Shown here one piece after another: positions 35,284 through 44,551 of a stretch of 64,000 nt of DNA. The first letter of the stretch is position 1. Each line of letters begins with the position of its first letter. The notes beneath the pieces are model-generated. The model ran no database searches. It was given only the letters and a program-made list of their open reading frames with translations, and had not been told where the DNA came from. The stretch covers positions 248,001 through 312,000 of the forward strand of contig OY762444.1 in the NCBI GenBank assembly GCA_963665735.1, in the 5' to 3' direction. The stretch is from CATOSK01 sp963665735 (GTDB lineage: Bacteria; Chloroflexota; Dehalococcoidia; Lucifugimonadales; UBA3495). The position numbers were made by a program, and so were the translations under genes.

Positions 35284-36180
35284 ATGGCCGTTGAAACCAT
35301 TGCCATACTAAGCCCCGGGGATATGGGTCACGCGGTTGGGAGGCTGCTGCGGGAGCATGGGGTTCGGGTGATTACCTGCCTGACCGGGCGGAGTGAACGG
35401 ACGCGGACACTGGCGGAACAGGGCGGAATCCAGGACGTGCCGGACTTCAATGACATGGTGGCACAGTCGGACGTGGTTATGTCAATCACCGTTTCGGAGG
35501 TGGCGCCGTCGGTCTGCCGGGAAGTGGCGGCGGCGGTGGAAACTACCGGGCATCGCGACTTGCTTTTCGCCGAATGCAACGCCATCGCGCCGCGAACTAC
35601 GCAAGCCCTGGAACCAATGTTTAACCGGAGCGGGGCGCGGTTCGTGGACGCCTCGATTATCGGCGGGCCGCCGAGGGGCGGGAGGAGTCCCCGGTTCTAT
35701 ACGTCGGGGCCGCACGCCGGGGAGTTGGAGGGCCTGCGGGAGTTCGGGCTGGACGTGCGAAACATTGGGCCGGAAACGGGGCAGGCGTCGGGGATAAAGA
35801 TGTGCTACGCCGCCATGACCAAGGGAACGGCGGCGCTACATTCCCAACTGTTGATGGCGGCGGAGATGATGGGGCTGTACGGGCCGCTGTTGGCGGAGTT
35901 CGGGAACGGCCACGCGGCGACGGTGCAGCGGATGGAGGGCTGGATACCGGGGATACCAGCCAAGTCGCGGCGGTGGGTCAGCGAAATGCAGGAAATCGGG
36001 GCGACTTTCGAGCATCTGGGGATGACTCCGCACCTATTCCAAGGAGTGGCGGAGATGTACGGGATGATTGGGGCGACGCCAATGGGGGAGGAAACGCCGG
36101 AATCGCGGGACAGAGAGCGGTCGCTGGAAGAGACAATCCGGCTGCTGGCGGGGTATATGGAGGAGGGGGACACGCCATGA
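35284..36180 (+). CDS. NAD(P)-dependent oxidoreductase with DUF1932 C-terminal domain
   Basis: This 298-residue protein has a Rossmann N-terminus (IAILSPGDMGHAVGRLLREHG) of the 6-phosphogluconate/3-hydroxyisobutyrate dehydrogenase type. A DUF1932-like helical C-terminal domain runs from about 190: KMCYAAMTKGTAALHSQLLM, where the Lys is the catalytic position in the superfamily. It probably oxidises a hydroxy acid; the substrate is unknown. A strong terminator follows. Confidence 0.85.
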   Translation: MAVETIAILSPGDMGHAVGRLLREHGVRVITCLTGRSERTRTLAEQGGIQDVPDFNDMVAQSDVVMSITVSEVAPSVCREVAAAVETTGHRDLLFAECNAIAPRTTQALEPMFNRSGARFVDASIIGGPPRGGRSPRFYTSGPHAGELEGLREFGLDVRNIGPETGQASGIKMCYAAMTKGTAALHSQLLMAAEMMGLYGPLLAEFGNGHAATVQRMEGWIPGIPAKSRRWVSEMQEIGATFEHLGMTPHLFQGVAEMYGMIGATPMGEETPESRDRERSLEETIRLLAGYMEEGDTP

Positions 36181-36284
36181 CCGCCGGGGTTGCCACCGTA
36201 GGTTTTCACCCCCATCCTAACCTTCCCCCATCAAGGGGGAAGGGACTTTTGAGATAGTTCCTCGTTCAAGGCGCGATTGCCCTA

Positions 36285-36321
36285 GCCCCGGGGTGGTTCA
36301 ATCCCCGGGGCGGGTTTTTTT
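36285..36321 (+). terminator. Rho-independent terminator
   Basis: GCCCCGGGG (36285-36293) and CCCCGGGGC (36303-36311) form a nine-base-pair stem followed by GGG and seven T. It ends the DUF1932 gene transcript and lies in the gap before the convergent cupin gene. Confidence 0.85.
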
Positions 36322-36337
36322 GGCGTCGGCGTAGTGA

Positions 36338-36700
36338 CTAGGCTTCGGTCTGCTCGGTTTGGCTGCCGTTGACGGTGATGGTGATGTGGGCCATGGCGGT
36401 GTCGTCGGGGGCGCCGTGCCAGTGGTTTTCGCCGGCGGGGATGATTACCACATCGCCCTCGTTGACCACGACGGTCTCATCGTCGGTAGCGACTTTGCCG
36501 GTGCCTTCGGTGACGATAAGAATCTGGTCGCCGCTGTGCTTGTGGAACTTGTTGCGGGAACCGGCGCTGAAACTGACGATGCCGAAGTTGAAGTTGCCGC
36601 TGTCGCCGGGCTGGAAGACGGTCTGGCGGGAAACGTCGCCGGTGAACAGGGCGCTGACGGCGGCTTCCTTGGGTACATCGGACATTTTGACGATTTTCAT
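36338..36700 (-). CDS. Small cupin-domain protein
   Basis: This 120-residue single-domain cupin contains KFHKHSGDQILIVTEGTGKV (motif 1, with the metal-binding His, His and Glu-like positions) and VVIIPAGENHWHGAP (motif 2 with His). The start at 36700 follows AAAGGAGAAACC; the longer upstream frame is a shadow of the next gene. It could be a metal-dependent enzyme or binding protein. No partner is obvious. Confidence 0.87.
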   Translation of the reverse strand: MKIVKMSDVPKEAAVSALFTGDVSRQTVFQPGDSGNFNFGIVSFSAGSRNKFHKHSGDQILIVTEGTGKVATDDETVVVNEGDVVIIPAGENHWHGAPDDTAMAHITITVNGSQTEQTEA

Positions 36701-36812
36701 GGTTTCTCCTTTGTGGTTTGGGATTTTCAGGCGGCGGGGCGTTGAAGGCTCCGCGCTGATTATGATAACCGCCGGTGGGTTTAACGTCCACCGGGGGAAG
36801 GTTAACGGGAGG

Positions 36813-37193
36813 TTAGGGGTTGGAACCGCCCTGCATCTTTTCCAGGAGTTGCGCCAGGGTGCGGGCCAGCAGGGAGGGACGCTCGGCGTATTCGGGGGTG
36901 GGATACCATTCGTAGTCAAAGCTGCGGAGGGGCACGCCGTCCACGGTGCAGCGCAGGCCGGAGACGATGACCTTGAACCCGGTGGCGTGGGTGGCCTGCT
37001 CGGCCAACTGTTCCAGGACAACTTCGGGGGTGTTGAAGATTACCAGGAACCCGCCCTGGCGGGAACCGTCGGTGACGCGCCCGCGAAAGACCCGGCCGAG
37101 CAACTCCAACTCTACGATTTCGTAGGTGCGGGCGGGGACGCCCTGGTCGGGCCAGCCGATGGTAATAGGGCCGCCGACTTCCCAATGGTGCAA
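36813..37193 (-). CDS. Conserved hypothetical protein, 126 residues
   Basis: This soluble protein contains VELELLGRVFRGRVTDGSRQGGFLVIFNTPEVV and FDYEWYPTPEYAERPSLLARTLAQLLEKM. I do not recognise a family. The TTG start at 37193 follows AAGGAG with a six-base gap, and codon use is normal for the genome, so it is likely a real gene. It is upstream of the cupin gene on the same strand, with a gap of 112 bases. Confidence 0.65.
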   Translation of the reverse strand: MHHWEVGGPITIGWPDQGVPARTYEIVELELLGRVFRGRVTDGSRQGGFLVIFNTPEVVLEQLAEQATHATGFKVIVSGLRCTVDGVPLRSFDYEWYPTPEYAERPSLLARTLAQLLEKMQGGSNP

Positions 37194-37277
37194 TGGTGGC
37201 TCCTTGGCCCATTCCGGTTTGGCGGTGGGATGGGGTTATCCTAACCGTCGGGGGGGAATGGGGCAAGCGGCAGTGAC

Positions 37278-37465
37278 GTCGTCGTCATATTCCACCACCA
37301 TAACGGCGCAGAGCCGGCCCCGTACCAAGATACGGGGCCGGTATCCAGGATTCCTTGCCCACACGGATGTTGCTGTATGCTTGGGATTTCTGGATTCCGG
37401 CTTTCGTCGGAATGACGGTGGGGATGCAGGAATTGCAACGGATGATTTTGACGATGCTCCCTAGC
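37278..37465. mobile_element. MITE-like element C, copy 2
   Basis: It is a diverged copy of the element at 8081-8243: left end GTCGTCATATT, the segment TATCCAGGATTCCTTGCCCA, an R1 palindrome (37384-37418) and right end TTGACGATGC then TCCCTAGC. An extra palindrome CCCCGTACCAAGATACGGGG is inserted at about 37318-37337. The TAG stop of the ABC permease gene lies in its right edge. Confidence 0.5.
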
Positions 37466-39161
37466 TTGGCTGTTGTTGGCGTTGGGTCAGGAAGACCAGG
37501 GCCAGGCCGGAAGCCAGCACCAGCAGCAGGGCCGGAGCGGCGGCGCGGGCGAAGAAGCCTTCGGAAGAGGCGGACCAGATGGAGGACGCCAGCGTGTCGA
37601 ATCCGATAGGACTGAGAATCAGCGTGGCCGGCAGTTCTTTCATGGTTAGCAGGAACACCAGGGCCGCGCCGGCCAGGACGCCGGGCCGCACCAGGGGGAA
37701 GGTGATGGTCAGCAAGACCGCCCAGGAAGAACGCCCCAGGCTGCGGGCGGCTTGTTCCAGGTCGGGGTTCATTTGCAGCAGAGAGGCGCGGATGGCGCCC
37801 AGGGCAGTGGGCAGGAACAGCACCAGATAAGCCACCACCAACACCGCCACCGTCTGGTACAGGAATAAGGCGTAATTGGCGGCGAAAAACACCAGTCCCA
37901 AGGCTACGGCGATGCCCGGCAGGGCGAAACCGATGTAGCTGACCTTTTCGAGAAAAGAACTGAATATCCCCGGGAATCGGACGGTCAGGACGGCGACGGG
38001 CAGGGCGGCGGCGGCGGTGACGGCGGCGGCCAGGGCAGAGGCATAAATGGAGTTGCGGAGGGCGCCCCAGAGGAACAGGAAGGGTTCCCCGGCGGCTACT
38101 CCCCGGATGAGCCAGAAGAGCAGGACGCCGATGGGAAGGGCCAATGCGGTCAAGACTACTGCGACGCAGAGGGCCAAGGCCGGCCACTTCCACCAGCGCA
38201 GGCGCAGGACGTTGGCGGGACGGGAGGCTCCTTCGCCGGTACGGTAGTAGCGTGATTTGGAACGGGTAACTCCCTCGGCGGCCACCAGACCCAGGGCGAC
38301 GGCGACCAGGACCAGGGACATGGCCGCGCCCAAAGTACGGCTGAAGCCACTGTCGTACTGGACGAAAATGGCCCAGGTGAAAGTCTCGTAACGGAGCAGG
38401 GAAACGGCGCCAAAGTCGCTCAAGGTGTAGAGGGCAACCAGCAAACCGCCGGCGGCGATGGAGGGGCGCAGGACGGGCAGAGTGACGTTGTAGAAGGTGG
38501 CCCAATAGTTGCGGCCCAAGGCGCGGGAGGATTCTTCCAGGGATGGGTCGAGACGCCACATGGCGGCCCGCAGGGTCAGCAGGACGTAGGGATAGCTGAG
38601 CAGAGTCAGGACAATAAAGGCGCCGGCGAATCCTTCGATGTTGGGTATTTCTTCCAGTCCAGTCAAGGACAGCAGGAAATTAACCGGCGGAACCAGGATT
38701 GACCGGGGGAAGTCGCCGAATACCGAGGCGTCGTCCAGCCCCGTGCCGGCATCCAGCCATTCCTGAATTATCCCGCCCCCGCCCAGGGTAGAGATAGCCA
38801 CCAAACCGCCCACGTAAGAGGGCAAGACCAGGGGCAGCAGCAGGGTTACGTTCCAAAAGCGGCGGAAGGGGAGGTCGGTGCGGACGGTAAGCCAAGCCAG
38901 GGGCAGGGCCAGCAGGATACAACCCGCGGTAACGCTGAAAACCAGGGCCAGGGTGCGCAGCAGGATGAACAGGACGGAGGGACGCGCCAGCAAGTCCCAG
39001 ATCTCCGGCCCGGCCCCCAAGGTGCGGATGGAAAGGTACGCCGGGGAAAGGACCAGCACCAGCGCGACTAACACGGCGGGAATCAAGACGGCGGCCGGCG
39101 GCCGGCGGCCTTGGGTCAGCCGGGGAAGGCGAAGTACGGGAATCCAGTTGGCGGCCCTCAC
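37461..39161 (-). CDS. Fe(III)-type ABC transporter permease (two fused permease domains)
   Basis: This 566-residue membrane protein contains two binding-protein-dependent transport permease domains, about 12 helices in all. Each domain carries an EAA-like loop: LEESSRALGRNYWATFYNVTLPVLRPSI and LEQAARSLGRSSWAVLLTITFPLVRPG. The fused layout matches FbpB/SfuB/ThiP-type permeases for iron or thiamine. The divergent ATPase gene 552 bases away is FbpC-like, which favours ferric iron. No periplasmic binding protein gene is seen nearby. Confidence 0.88.
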   Translation of the reverse strand: MRAANWIPVLRLPRLTQGRRPPAAVLIPAVLVALVLVLSPAYLSIRTLGAGPEIWDLLARPSVLFILLRTLALVFSVTAGCILLALPLAWLTVRTDLPFRRFWNVTLLLPLVLPSYVGGLVAISTLGGGGIIQEWLDAGTGLDDASVFGDFPRSILVPPVNFLLSLTGLEEIPNIEGFAGAFIVLTLLSYPYVLLTLRAAMWRLDPSLEESSRALGRNYWATFYNVTLPVLRPSIAAGGLLVALYTLSDFGAVSLLRYETFTWAIFVQYDSGFSRTLGAAMSLVLVAVALGLVAAEGVTRSKSRYYRTGEGASRPANVLRLRWWKWPALALCVAVVLTALALPIGVLLFWLIRGVAAGEPFLFLWGALRNSIYASALAAAVTAAAALPVAVLTVRFPGIFSSFLEKVSYIGFALPGIAVALGLVFFAANYALFLYQTVAVLVVAYLVLFLPTALGAIRASLLQMNPDLEQAARSLGRSSWAVLLTITFPLVRPGVLAGAALVFLLTMKELPATLILSPIGFDTLASSIWSASSEGFFARAAAPALLLVLASGLALVFLTQRQQQPS

Positions 39162-39712
39162 GAAACTGCGGCCAATCTTGGGGTTGGCGCGCCGGAATCA
39201 AGGGGCGCAAGGCGGTGGGTTGTATTCATGGGCATGACGGCAAAGGTGTCGGGTTCACGGGTATGGCGGGGATTCTAGTTTGTCCATGCGGGTGTCTGCA
39301 AGGGTTTGACCGGCATTGCAAGGTTTTTCCAGTGTTACCCCAAACGGATTGAAGAGCCTGGAATTGTTCGGGCAAGCCGCCGTTGGCAAAGGCAAGGATT
39401 CTGGATTCCGGCCTTCGCCGGAATGACGGGGGCAACGTGGATTGAGTATTGGAAGAGCCGGCGGCATGACTATTCTACGGAATCGGCTGGGTAAAGGATT
39501 TTGTTGCCCGTTGCGGTGAAGAATGGCGGGCCGGCTGAGGTTGGCGGCGAGGGTTGCCTACGAATTCCGTTGACACCGGGGGCAATTCTTTCTACACTTG
39601 CCAATCATTAAGACTGGAAGGGCGGCAAGTGGTGCTGACCGACATTATTTCCGCCAGGAGACTGCGACGGGAAGCGCAAAGACCTACCACGGTTGGCCTC
39701 CCCGTAGGCACA
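39162..39712. other. Divergent intergenic region between ABC permease and ATPase genes
   Basis: About 550 bases contain an R1 copy (39396-39429) and otherwise no recognisable gene. A GTG at 39629 with GGAAGGG upstream could extend the ATPase gene by 28 codons. Promoters for both divergent genes presumably lie here. I could not identify a clear iron-regulator box. Confidence 0.4.
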
Positions 39713-40762
39713 ATGGCCTTGATGTGCCGGGGCATCTCCAAGAAGTTCGGCGACGTGCAAGCGGTGTTGGACGTAGAGCTGGCCGCGCCGCGGGGCCGGA
39801 TTGTGTCGCTGCTTGGCCCCAGCGGGTGCGGCAAGACCACGGTTTTGCGGTTAATCGCCGGGTTTGAAGAACCTGATTCGGGACGGGTAGCCATTGGCGG
39901 ACAGGAAGTATGCGGGCCGGGGAATTTCATGCCGCCGGAAAAGCGGCGGGTGGGGATGGTGTTCCAGGAAGGGGCGTTGTTCCCCCATATGACGGTGGAA
40001 CGCAACGTAGCCTATGGGCTGGGCAAAGGGGCGAATAAACGGGAACGGGTGGAGCAGGCGTTGGGCATGGTGGGCCTGTTGGATTACGGGAAACGGATGC
40101 CGCACCAGCTTTCCGGGGGGGAGCAAAAGCGGGTGGCCCTGGCTCGGGCCCTGGCGCCTGAGCCTGAAATTCTGCTGCTGGACGAGCCGTTTTCCAACCT
40201 GGACCCGTCACTGCGGGAACAGGTGCGGACGGATACCCTGGAGATAATCCGGGCCAGCCAGGTTACCGCGGTTTTCGTGACCCATGACCAGGACGAGGCG
40301 CTGCTGATGGGCGACATGGTGGCGGTGATGCGGGAGGGTTCGGTGGAGCAGGAAGCCACCCCTTGGGTAATTTTCCACCAACCGTCGTCGGAGTTCGTAG
40401 CCAATTTCATGGGGATTGCCAATTTTCTGCCGGCCCGCTTTGAGGGAAAAACCCTGGTTGCGGAGATTGGGTCAATGGATTGGGCCATGACTCCGCCCAC
40501 AACATCGGAACTGCAAGTCATGGTGCGCCCGGACTGCCTGGACTGCCGGTCCCGGAGAGACGGAAGCGCGGTTATAGAGGCGCGGGAATTTCGGGGCGGG
40601 TTAAACCTTTGCCGGGTAAGGTTGGCGTCGGGCCTAGAGATAAGATGCCGGCTGCCCCATACCGATGATTATGAAGTGGGAAGCCGGATGGAGGTGAAGC
40701 TGAGGCCGGGGCATACGATGCGGCCTTTCGTCGAGGGGAAGGCGTTGGAGTTGGAGCCTTAA
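39713..40762 (+). CDS. ABC transporter ATP-binding protein, Fe(III)/FbpC-like
   Basis: This protein of about 349 residues is an importer ATPase. It has Walker A GPSGCGKTT, the Q-loop in VGMVFQEGALFPHM, signature LSGGEQKRVALARAL, Walker B ILLLDEPFSNLD and the H-loop VFVTHDQDEA. A C-terminal TOBE-like domain follows (about 235-349). ATG at 39713 gives the usual N-terminus (MALMCRGISKKFG); a GTG at 39629 is an alternative. It pairs with the divergent two-domain permease. Confidence 0.9.
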   Translation: MALMCRGISKKFGDVQAVLDVELAAPRGRIVSLLGPSGCGKTTVLRLIAGFEEPDSGRVAIGGQEVCGPGNFMPPEKRRVGMVFQEGALFPHMTVERNVAYGLGKGANKRERVEQALGMVGLLDYGKRMPHQLSGGEQKRVALARALAPEPEILLLDEPFSNLDPSLREQVRTDTLEIIRASQVTAVFVTHDQDEALLMGDMVAVMREGSVEQEATPWVIFHQPSSEFVANFMGIANFLPARFEGKTLVAEIGSMDWAMTPPTTSELQVMVRPDCLDCRSRRDGSAVIEAREFRGGLNLCRVRLASGLEIRCRLPHTDDYEVGSRMEVKLRPGHTMRPFVEGKALELEP

Positions 40763-41037
40763 CAACGCGGCCGGGTTGGCGCTTTGGGTAAGGGTTGGTT
40801 TCGTTAAGACGAGGTTGGTTTGGGGTTGGGGTTTCTGGATTCCGGCCTACGCCGGAATGACGGGTTGGGTTGCGGAGGATGTGGATTCCCGCTTTCGTGG
40901 GAATGACGGCCGGGTTGCCGGGGTGTGGTTGACACTGTGGGGCTATGTTTGTAATCTGCAAGCAGCCGGCCGGCCTTGCCCGCCAGTCTTGACGCTGCAA
41001 CCCGGTACGGTCAAATTCGGATGACGGAGGTTGCGCC
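40763..41037. repeat. Two R1 copies upstream of the DtxR-family gene
   Basis: R1 copies of both subtypes occur 17 bases apart: 40831-40863 (CCGG core, one mismatch) and 40881-40909 (CCCGC core). There is no gene. GGAGG at about 41024-41030 serves the next gene. Confidence 0.6.
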
Positions 41038-41784
41038 ATGCCTCGGTCAAGGAAGAATCCGGTGGAGCAGGAAAGCCCGGACGGCGGCCACGCCTCCGGG
41101 CGGTTGTCGCCGGTAACCGAAAACTACCTGCTGTCTTTATACAAGATGTGGGAAGATTCGGAGACTCCCACGGTTACGCAATTGACGGACGTGCTGAAAC
41201 AACTGCCGCCGACGGAAGGGCTGGGAACGTCGGTGCCGTCGGTGGCCGGGATGATCCGGCGGATGCAGAAGCAGGGGTTGGTTGACCTGGGGCAAGACAA
41301 GCGCATCCGTTTCACCAAGCGCGGCTTGGAGGAGGGCGAGGACATCGCCCGCCGGCACCGGCTGGCGGAGTGGCTGGTGGTCAGTCTGCTGGGCATGGAC
41401 TTGCACCGGGCGCACATCGAGGCTCACCAACTGGAGCATGGGATGTCCCCGGAGTTCGAGGCGAAATTGATGGAACGGCTGAAAAATCCCACCAAGTCGC
41501 CCTTTGGCCGGCCGATTCCAGGGACGGGGCAGCCCAAGCTGCCGCCCAACGCGGTGACGCTGGACCGGGCCGGCTTGAATACCCGGTACGTGGTGGAGCG
41601 AATACCGGAAGAGGATGACCAACTGCTGCGGTTCCTGGACGATTCCGCTTTGATTCCCGGCTGCGACGTTACGGTGCTGGAGGCTGCGCCGTACCTGGGG
41701 GTGATGACCGTCAGCACCGCCAAGGACAACGTGCCTATCGGGTACAACGTGGCGCAGCAGATATTGGTTCTGTCCGCGGAATAG
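41038..41784 (+). CDS. DtxR/MntR-family metal-dependent repressor
   Basis: This 248-residue protein has an N-terminal winged helix (LSPVTENYLLSLYKMWED, SVAGMIRRMQKQGLV), then the metal-binding dimerisation domain with RHRLAEWLVVSLLGMD and EAHQLEHGMS, followed by SPFGRPIPGTG and a C-terminal SH3-like (FeoA) domain. The position of DtxR Cys102 holds His (EAHQLEH), while the Glu/His pair is kept, so metal preference (Fe or Mn) is uncertain. GGAGG precedes the ATG. The nearby iron ABC genes are plausible targets. Confidence 0.88.
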   Translation: MPRSRKNPVEQESPDGGHASGRLSPVTENYLLSLYKMWEDSETPTVTQLTDVLKQLPPTEGLGTSVPSVAGMIRRMQKQGLVDLGQDKRIRFTKRGLEEGEDIARRHRLAEWLVVSLLGMDLHRAHIEAHQLEHGMSPEFEAKLMERLKNPTKSPFGRPIPGTGQPKLPPNAVTLDRAGLNTRYVVERIPEEDDQLLRFLDDSALIPGCDVTVLEAAPYLGVMTVSTAKDNVPIGYNVAQQILVLSAE

Positions 41785-41855
41785 GGCGACGATTACGGGG
41801 AACCGATACTTCGACAAAAATTCGGCAAGGTTTCAAGTTTAAGGAGGTCTGGACA

Positions 41856-42827
41856 ATGGGCGAACTACTGGGACTGGGTTGCACCCACGCTCCGATGATA
41901 TTGAATCCGGCGGAGCAATGGCCGGAAATACGGCGGCGCATTTACGGGGGAGTGCCCAATTATCAAGCCCCGCCGAAGATGGTAGAGGAACTGGCGGACG
42001 ACAACGGGGCCAGCCGGGATAAGGTAAACCAGCAAAAAATCGTGGACGCCTTCGCGGTGCTGCGTCAAAAACTGGTGGACTGGAACCCGGATTTGGTTAT
42101 CGTGGTTGGCGATGACCAGGTGGAGAACTTCAAGCGGGAGAACCTGCCGACGTTCTGCCTTTACACCGGGGACGAAGTGGACGGATACCCCTTCCACCGG
42201 CCGGGGGGCAAGATTAACCTCTGGAACGAACCCCAGGACAAGAAGTACAGCTTCAAGTCGCCGGGCAGTTTCTCCAAAGACCTGGTGGCGTTCCTGATTC
42301 GGGCCGGGTTCGATATGTCATCGGCCACGGAATTGAAGGGTTGGGACTACGGACTGCCCCATGCCCACATCAACCCGCTGATGTTCCTGAACCAGGACGG
42401 GACTTTCCCGGTGCTGCCGTTGTTCGTCAACTGCTACGGCGAAGAGGCCGGAGACGGGTATCCGCCGCGGCCCACGGCCAAGCGCTGCTACGAATTGGGC
42501 CAGGCCATCGGCAAGTTCCTGGAGGGCCGGACGGAGCGGGTGGCTATTGTGGCGTCGTCCAGTTGGTCGCACAGCTTCCTGACCCACCGCTACAACCTTT
42601 GCCAGTTTGACGAGGATTTTGACCGGCGGACGCTGGGCTGGTTGAAGGAAGGCAAGGGCAGCAACGTAGCGCAGTTCACGCCGGAGGAAGTCCAGCTATC
42701 GGGCGACCACGAATTCCTGAACTGGATTATCACGCTGGGCGTGGTGGGGGACAAGCCGGCGGAAATCGTGGAGACGCTGGACGACCAATCCCAGGTGTCC
42801 TTCAAGGTTTTCGCCATCTGGGAATAG
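41856..42827 (+). CDS. Class III extradiol dioxygenase-like (LigB) protein
   Basis: This 323-residue protein aligns by eye with LigB, the catalytic subunit of protocatechuate 4,5-dioxygenase. It keeps His11 (CTHAP, iron ligand), the catalytic-base-like SWSHSF and a C-terminal GDHEFLNWIITLG with the iron-ligand Glu. The second iron-ligand His, in the LigB YNDH motif, is Gln88 here (GDDQVENF). That may define a subfamily with different metal coordination. AAGGAGG lies upstream of the ATG. The adjacent genes are convergent decarboxylase subunits, so no pathway is assigned. Confidence 0.75.
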   Translation: MGELLGLGCTHAPMILNPAEQWPEIRRRIYGGVPNYQAPPKMVEELADDNGASRDKVNQQKIVDAFAVLRQKLVDWNPDLVIVVGDDQVENFKRENLPTFCLYTGDEVDGYPFHRPGGKINLWNEPQDKKYSFKSPGSFSKDLVAFLIRAGFDMSSATELKGWDYGLPHAHINPLMFLNQDGTFPVLPLFVNCYGEEAGDGYPPRPTAKRCYELGQAIGKFLEGRTERVAIVASSSWSHSFLTHRYNLCQFDEDFDRRTLGWLKEGKGSNVAQFTPEEVQLSGDHEFLNWIITLGVVGDKPAEIVETLDDQSQVSFKVFAIWE

Positions 42828-42956
42828 TTTTCCCGTTGGGCCGGACATTCAACGCAGGGGCGCACCACCGTGCGCCCCTACTGCTTTTCCAGCAGGATAC
42901 CACCCCCACCCTAACCCTCCCCCTCGTAGGGGGAGGGGATTTTCTCACACCCTTTG
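42828..42956. repeat. Palindrome and R2 between convergent genes
   Basis: GGGGCGCACCACCGTGCGCC lies within the palindrome at 42856-42880, and an R2 copy (42901-42944) follows. Both hairpins sit between converging genes, where they could act as terminators. Confidence 0.55.
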
Positions 42957-43523
42957 TTATGTCCGGTTGAGGGTCTGGCGGACTTCGGCCCAACCGTCGG
43001 CCATAGACCGCTCCGGGAAAGGCGGCGGGTCGGGCTGGCGGAGGACTTTCACCACGACGAAGGTGGGGCCGGTCTGGAGCATGACTTCTTCCATGCCGAT
43101 AAGCAGTTCTTCCAGGCTGTCGAATTGGTAGGTATGGGCGTATCCGGAGCTGACGGCGATGGAGGCGAAGTCCAGGTTGTCCAGGCCGCGGATGGGGATT
43201 CCGCCGGTGGAGGTGTTGGCGGCGTCGTCAAAGAGGAAGTGGACGAAGTTTTCGGGCTTGGATTCGCCGATGGTGGCCAGCCCGGCCAAGTCGGTGCGGA
43301 GAGTGGCGTCGCAGTCCAACACCAGGACTTTCCGGTCGGGGCGGGCGATAGACAGGCCGAGGCCGACGGCGGGGGCGCGGTCCATGCAGTCGGTCAGGTC
43401 AATGTCCAAGTCGCGGCGGCGGGAAACCTGGTTCCAGTCCCGCAGGGCGGAGGAGGTGGACACCACCAGGGAATCCCCGCGGTGAAAGTCAATGGCCTTA
43501 GCGGCTTCCAGGGACGGAATCAC
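42957..43523 (-). CDS. Degenerate TPP-binding decarboxylase subunit paralog (ComE-like)
   Basis: This protein of about 188 residues starts at a GTG (43523) after AAGGAG. It has the fold of the C-terminal TPP-binding domain of sulfopyruvate/phosphonopyruvate decarboxylase, and it aligns throughout with the neighbouring ComE-like protein. The Mg-TPP motif that should read GDGS followed by NN is CDAT followed by DD here (VLDCDATLRTDL, HFLFDDAANTSTGG). It may be a non-catalytic or regulatory subunit. It overlaps the upstream small membrane protein gene by 26 bases. Confidence 0.75.
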   Translation of the reverse strand: MIPSLEAAKAIDFHRGDSLVVSTSSALRDWNQVSRRRDLDIDLTDCMDRAPAVGLGLSIARPDRKVLVLDCDATLRTDLAGLATIGESKPENFVHFLFDDAANTSTGGIPIRGLDNLDFASIAVSSGYAHTYQFDSLEELLIGMEEVMLQTGPTFVVVKVLRQPDPPPFPERSMADGWAEVRQTLNRT

Positions 43524-43764
43524 CGGGGTCTTGCTCCTTGTTTTCGTCGGCGGTTGGCAGGGCGGGTTGGGTTCCAAAGCTGCGGCGGCATTTTACTATG
43601 AGGTACATCCCCAAAATGATAAGGACACCGCCCAAGGCGCCGCTCATCGCGCCCCGCAGGTTGGCGCCGTGGAGCAGGGCCATGTAGATGAACCAGAAGC
43701 CGCCGGCGAAAACGCCGTAGGCCACCAGACGGGCGAATAATCCTTTGGCGATGTTGGCGAGCAT
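43498..43764 (-). CDS. Small membrane protein between two ComE-like genes
   Basis: This 88-residue protein has two hydrophobic helices (about 12-32 and 40-58) separated by a short loop and a polar, acidic C-terminal tail. I recognise no family. It lies inside the decarboxylase cluster and overlaps the start of the degenerate subunit gene, so it is likely co-expressed; its role is unknown. Confidence 0.6.
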   Translation of the reverse strand: MLANIAKGLFARLVAYGVFAGGFWFIYMALLHGANLRGAMSGALGGVLIILGMYLIVKCRRSFGTQPALPTADENKEQDPGDSVPGSR

Positions 43765-43837
43765 GGAGGTTTGACCCCCACCCTAACCCTCCCCCTAGCA
43801 GGGGGAGGGGATAAGCTGTTGCCAGGGAGATTGACGG

Positions 43838-44428
43838 CTAGCGGACGCCCAGGGCTTCGGGGAGGTCCTGGAAAGCCTGCTGTACCGTCCGGCTGGGGCG
43901 GGTGCGGAACTGGACTGGCGTGTTTTCGATTTCCGGCTCGACGGCCAGGTGGACGAAGACCGGGCCTTGGGCGGCCAGCACTTCGTCAATTCCGGTGGTC
44001 AGGTCTTCCAGGTTGTCGAAGCTGAAAACGGCGGCGTACCCGGCGGCCTTGGCCATTTCCTCCCAGTCGGTCTGGTTGGAACCGGGGATGGGCTGCCCGC
44101 CGGTGACGGCGTAAACGCCGTTGTTGAACAGGAAATGGTACAGGTTGCCGGGGGCCTTGTTGGCCAGTGTGACCAAGGCTCCCAAGTTCATCAGCAGGCT
44201 GCCGTCGCCGTCCAGGATAAAGACCTTTTTCTCCGGTTGGGCCAGGGCCAGACCCAGACCCAAGGAGGATGCTTTGCCCATCGCGCCGGACAGAGGCAAG
44301 TCCAACTTCTGGTCGGTGGTGACGGTGGGCAGACCGAAGTGGACGTTGTTGGCGTTCATGGTGGGGACAATCATGGAGCCGTCGCGCTTGCTGTCAATGA
44401 GCCTCACGGCGTCTTGGTTGTTAATCAC
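43838..44428 (-). CDS. comE: Sulfopyruvate/phosphonopyruvate decarboxylase beta-like subunit
   Basis: This protein of about 196 residues is the TPP-binding half of a two-subunit decarboxylase. The intact motif is FILDGDGSLLMNLG with a downstream LFNNGVYAVTGGQP, and the Mg-TPP GDG...NN pattern is complete. It begins with a GTG (44428) after AAAGGAG. With the N-terminal-domain gene just upstream it would decarboxylate a 3-sulfo- or 3-phosphono-pyruvate. ComE is the best name, but the substrate is not proven by sequence. Confidence 0.8.
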   Translation of the reverse strand: MINNQDAVRLIDSKRDGSMIVPTMNANNVHFGLPTVTTDQKLDLPLSGAMGKASSLGLGLALAQPEKKVFILDGDGSLLMNLGALVTLANKAPGNLYHFLFNNGVYAVTGGQPIPGSNQTDWEEMAKAAGYAAVFSFDNLEDLTTGIDEVLAAQGPVFVHLAVEPEIENTPVQFRTRPSRTVQQAFQDLPEALGVR

Positions 44429-44551
44429 GGGAAACTCCTTTTTGGGCTTTATTCCCGCATCGGCAGGAATGATGTGGTGGTGGATTTTGACCCCCATCCT
44501 AACCTTCCCCCTGAGAGGGGGAAGGGACAGGGCGATGTGGCGGCGGGTTGT

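Noticed and set aside
36701..37021. Upstream extension of the cupin gene
   Set aside because: It is Pro/Ser-rich sequence overlapping the neighbouring hypothetical gene in another frame; AAAGGAG directly precedes the ATG at 36700.
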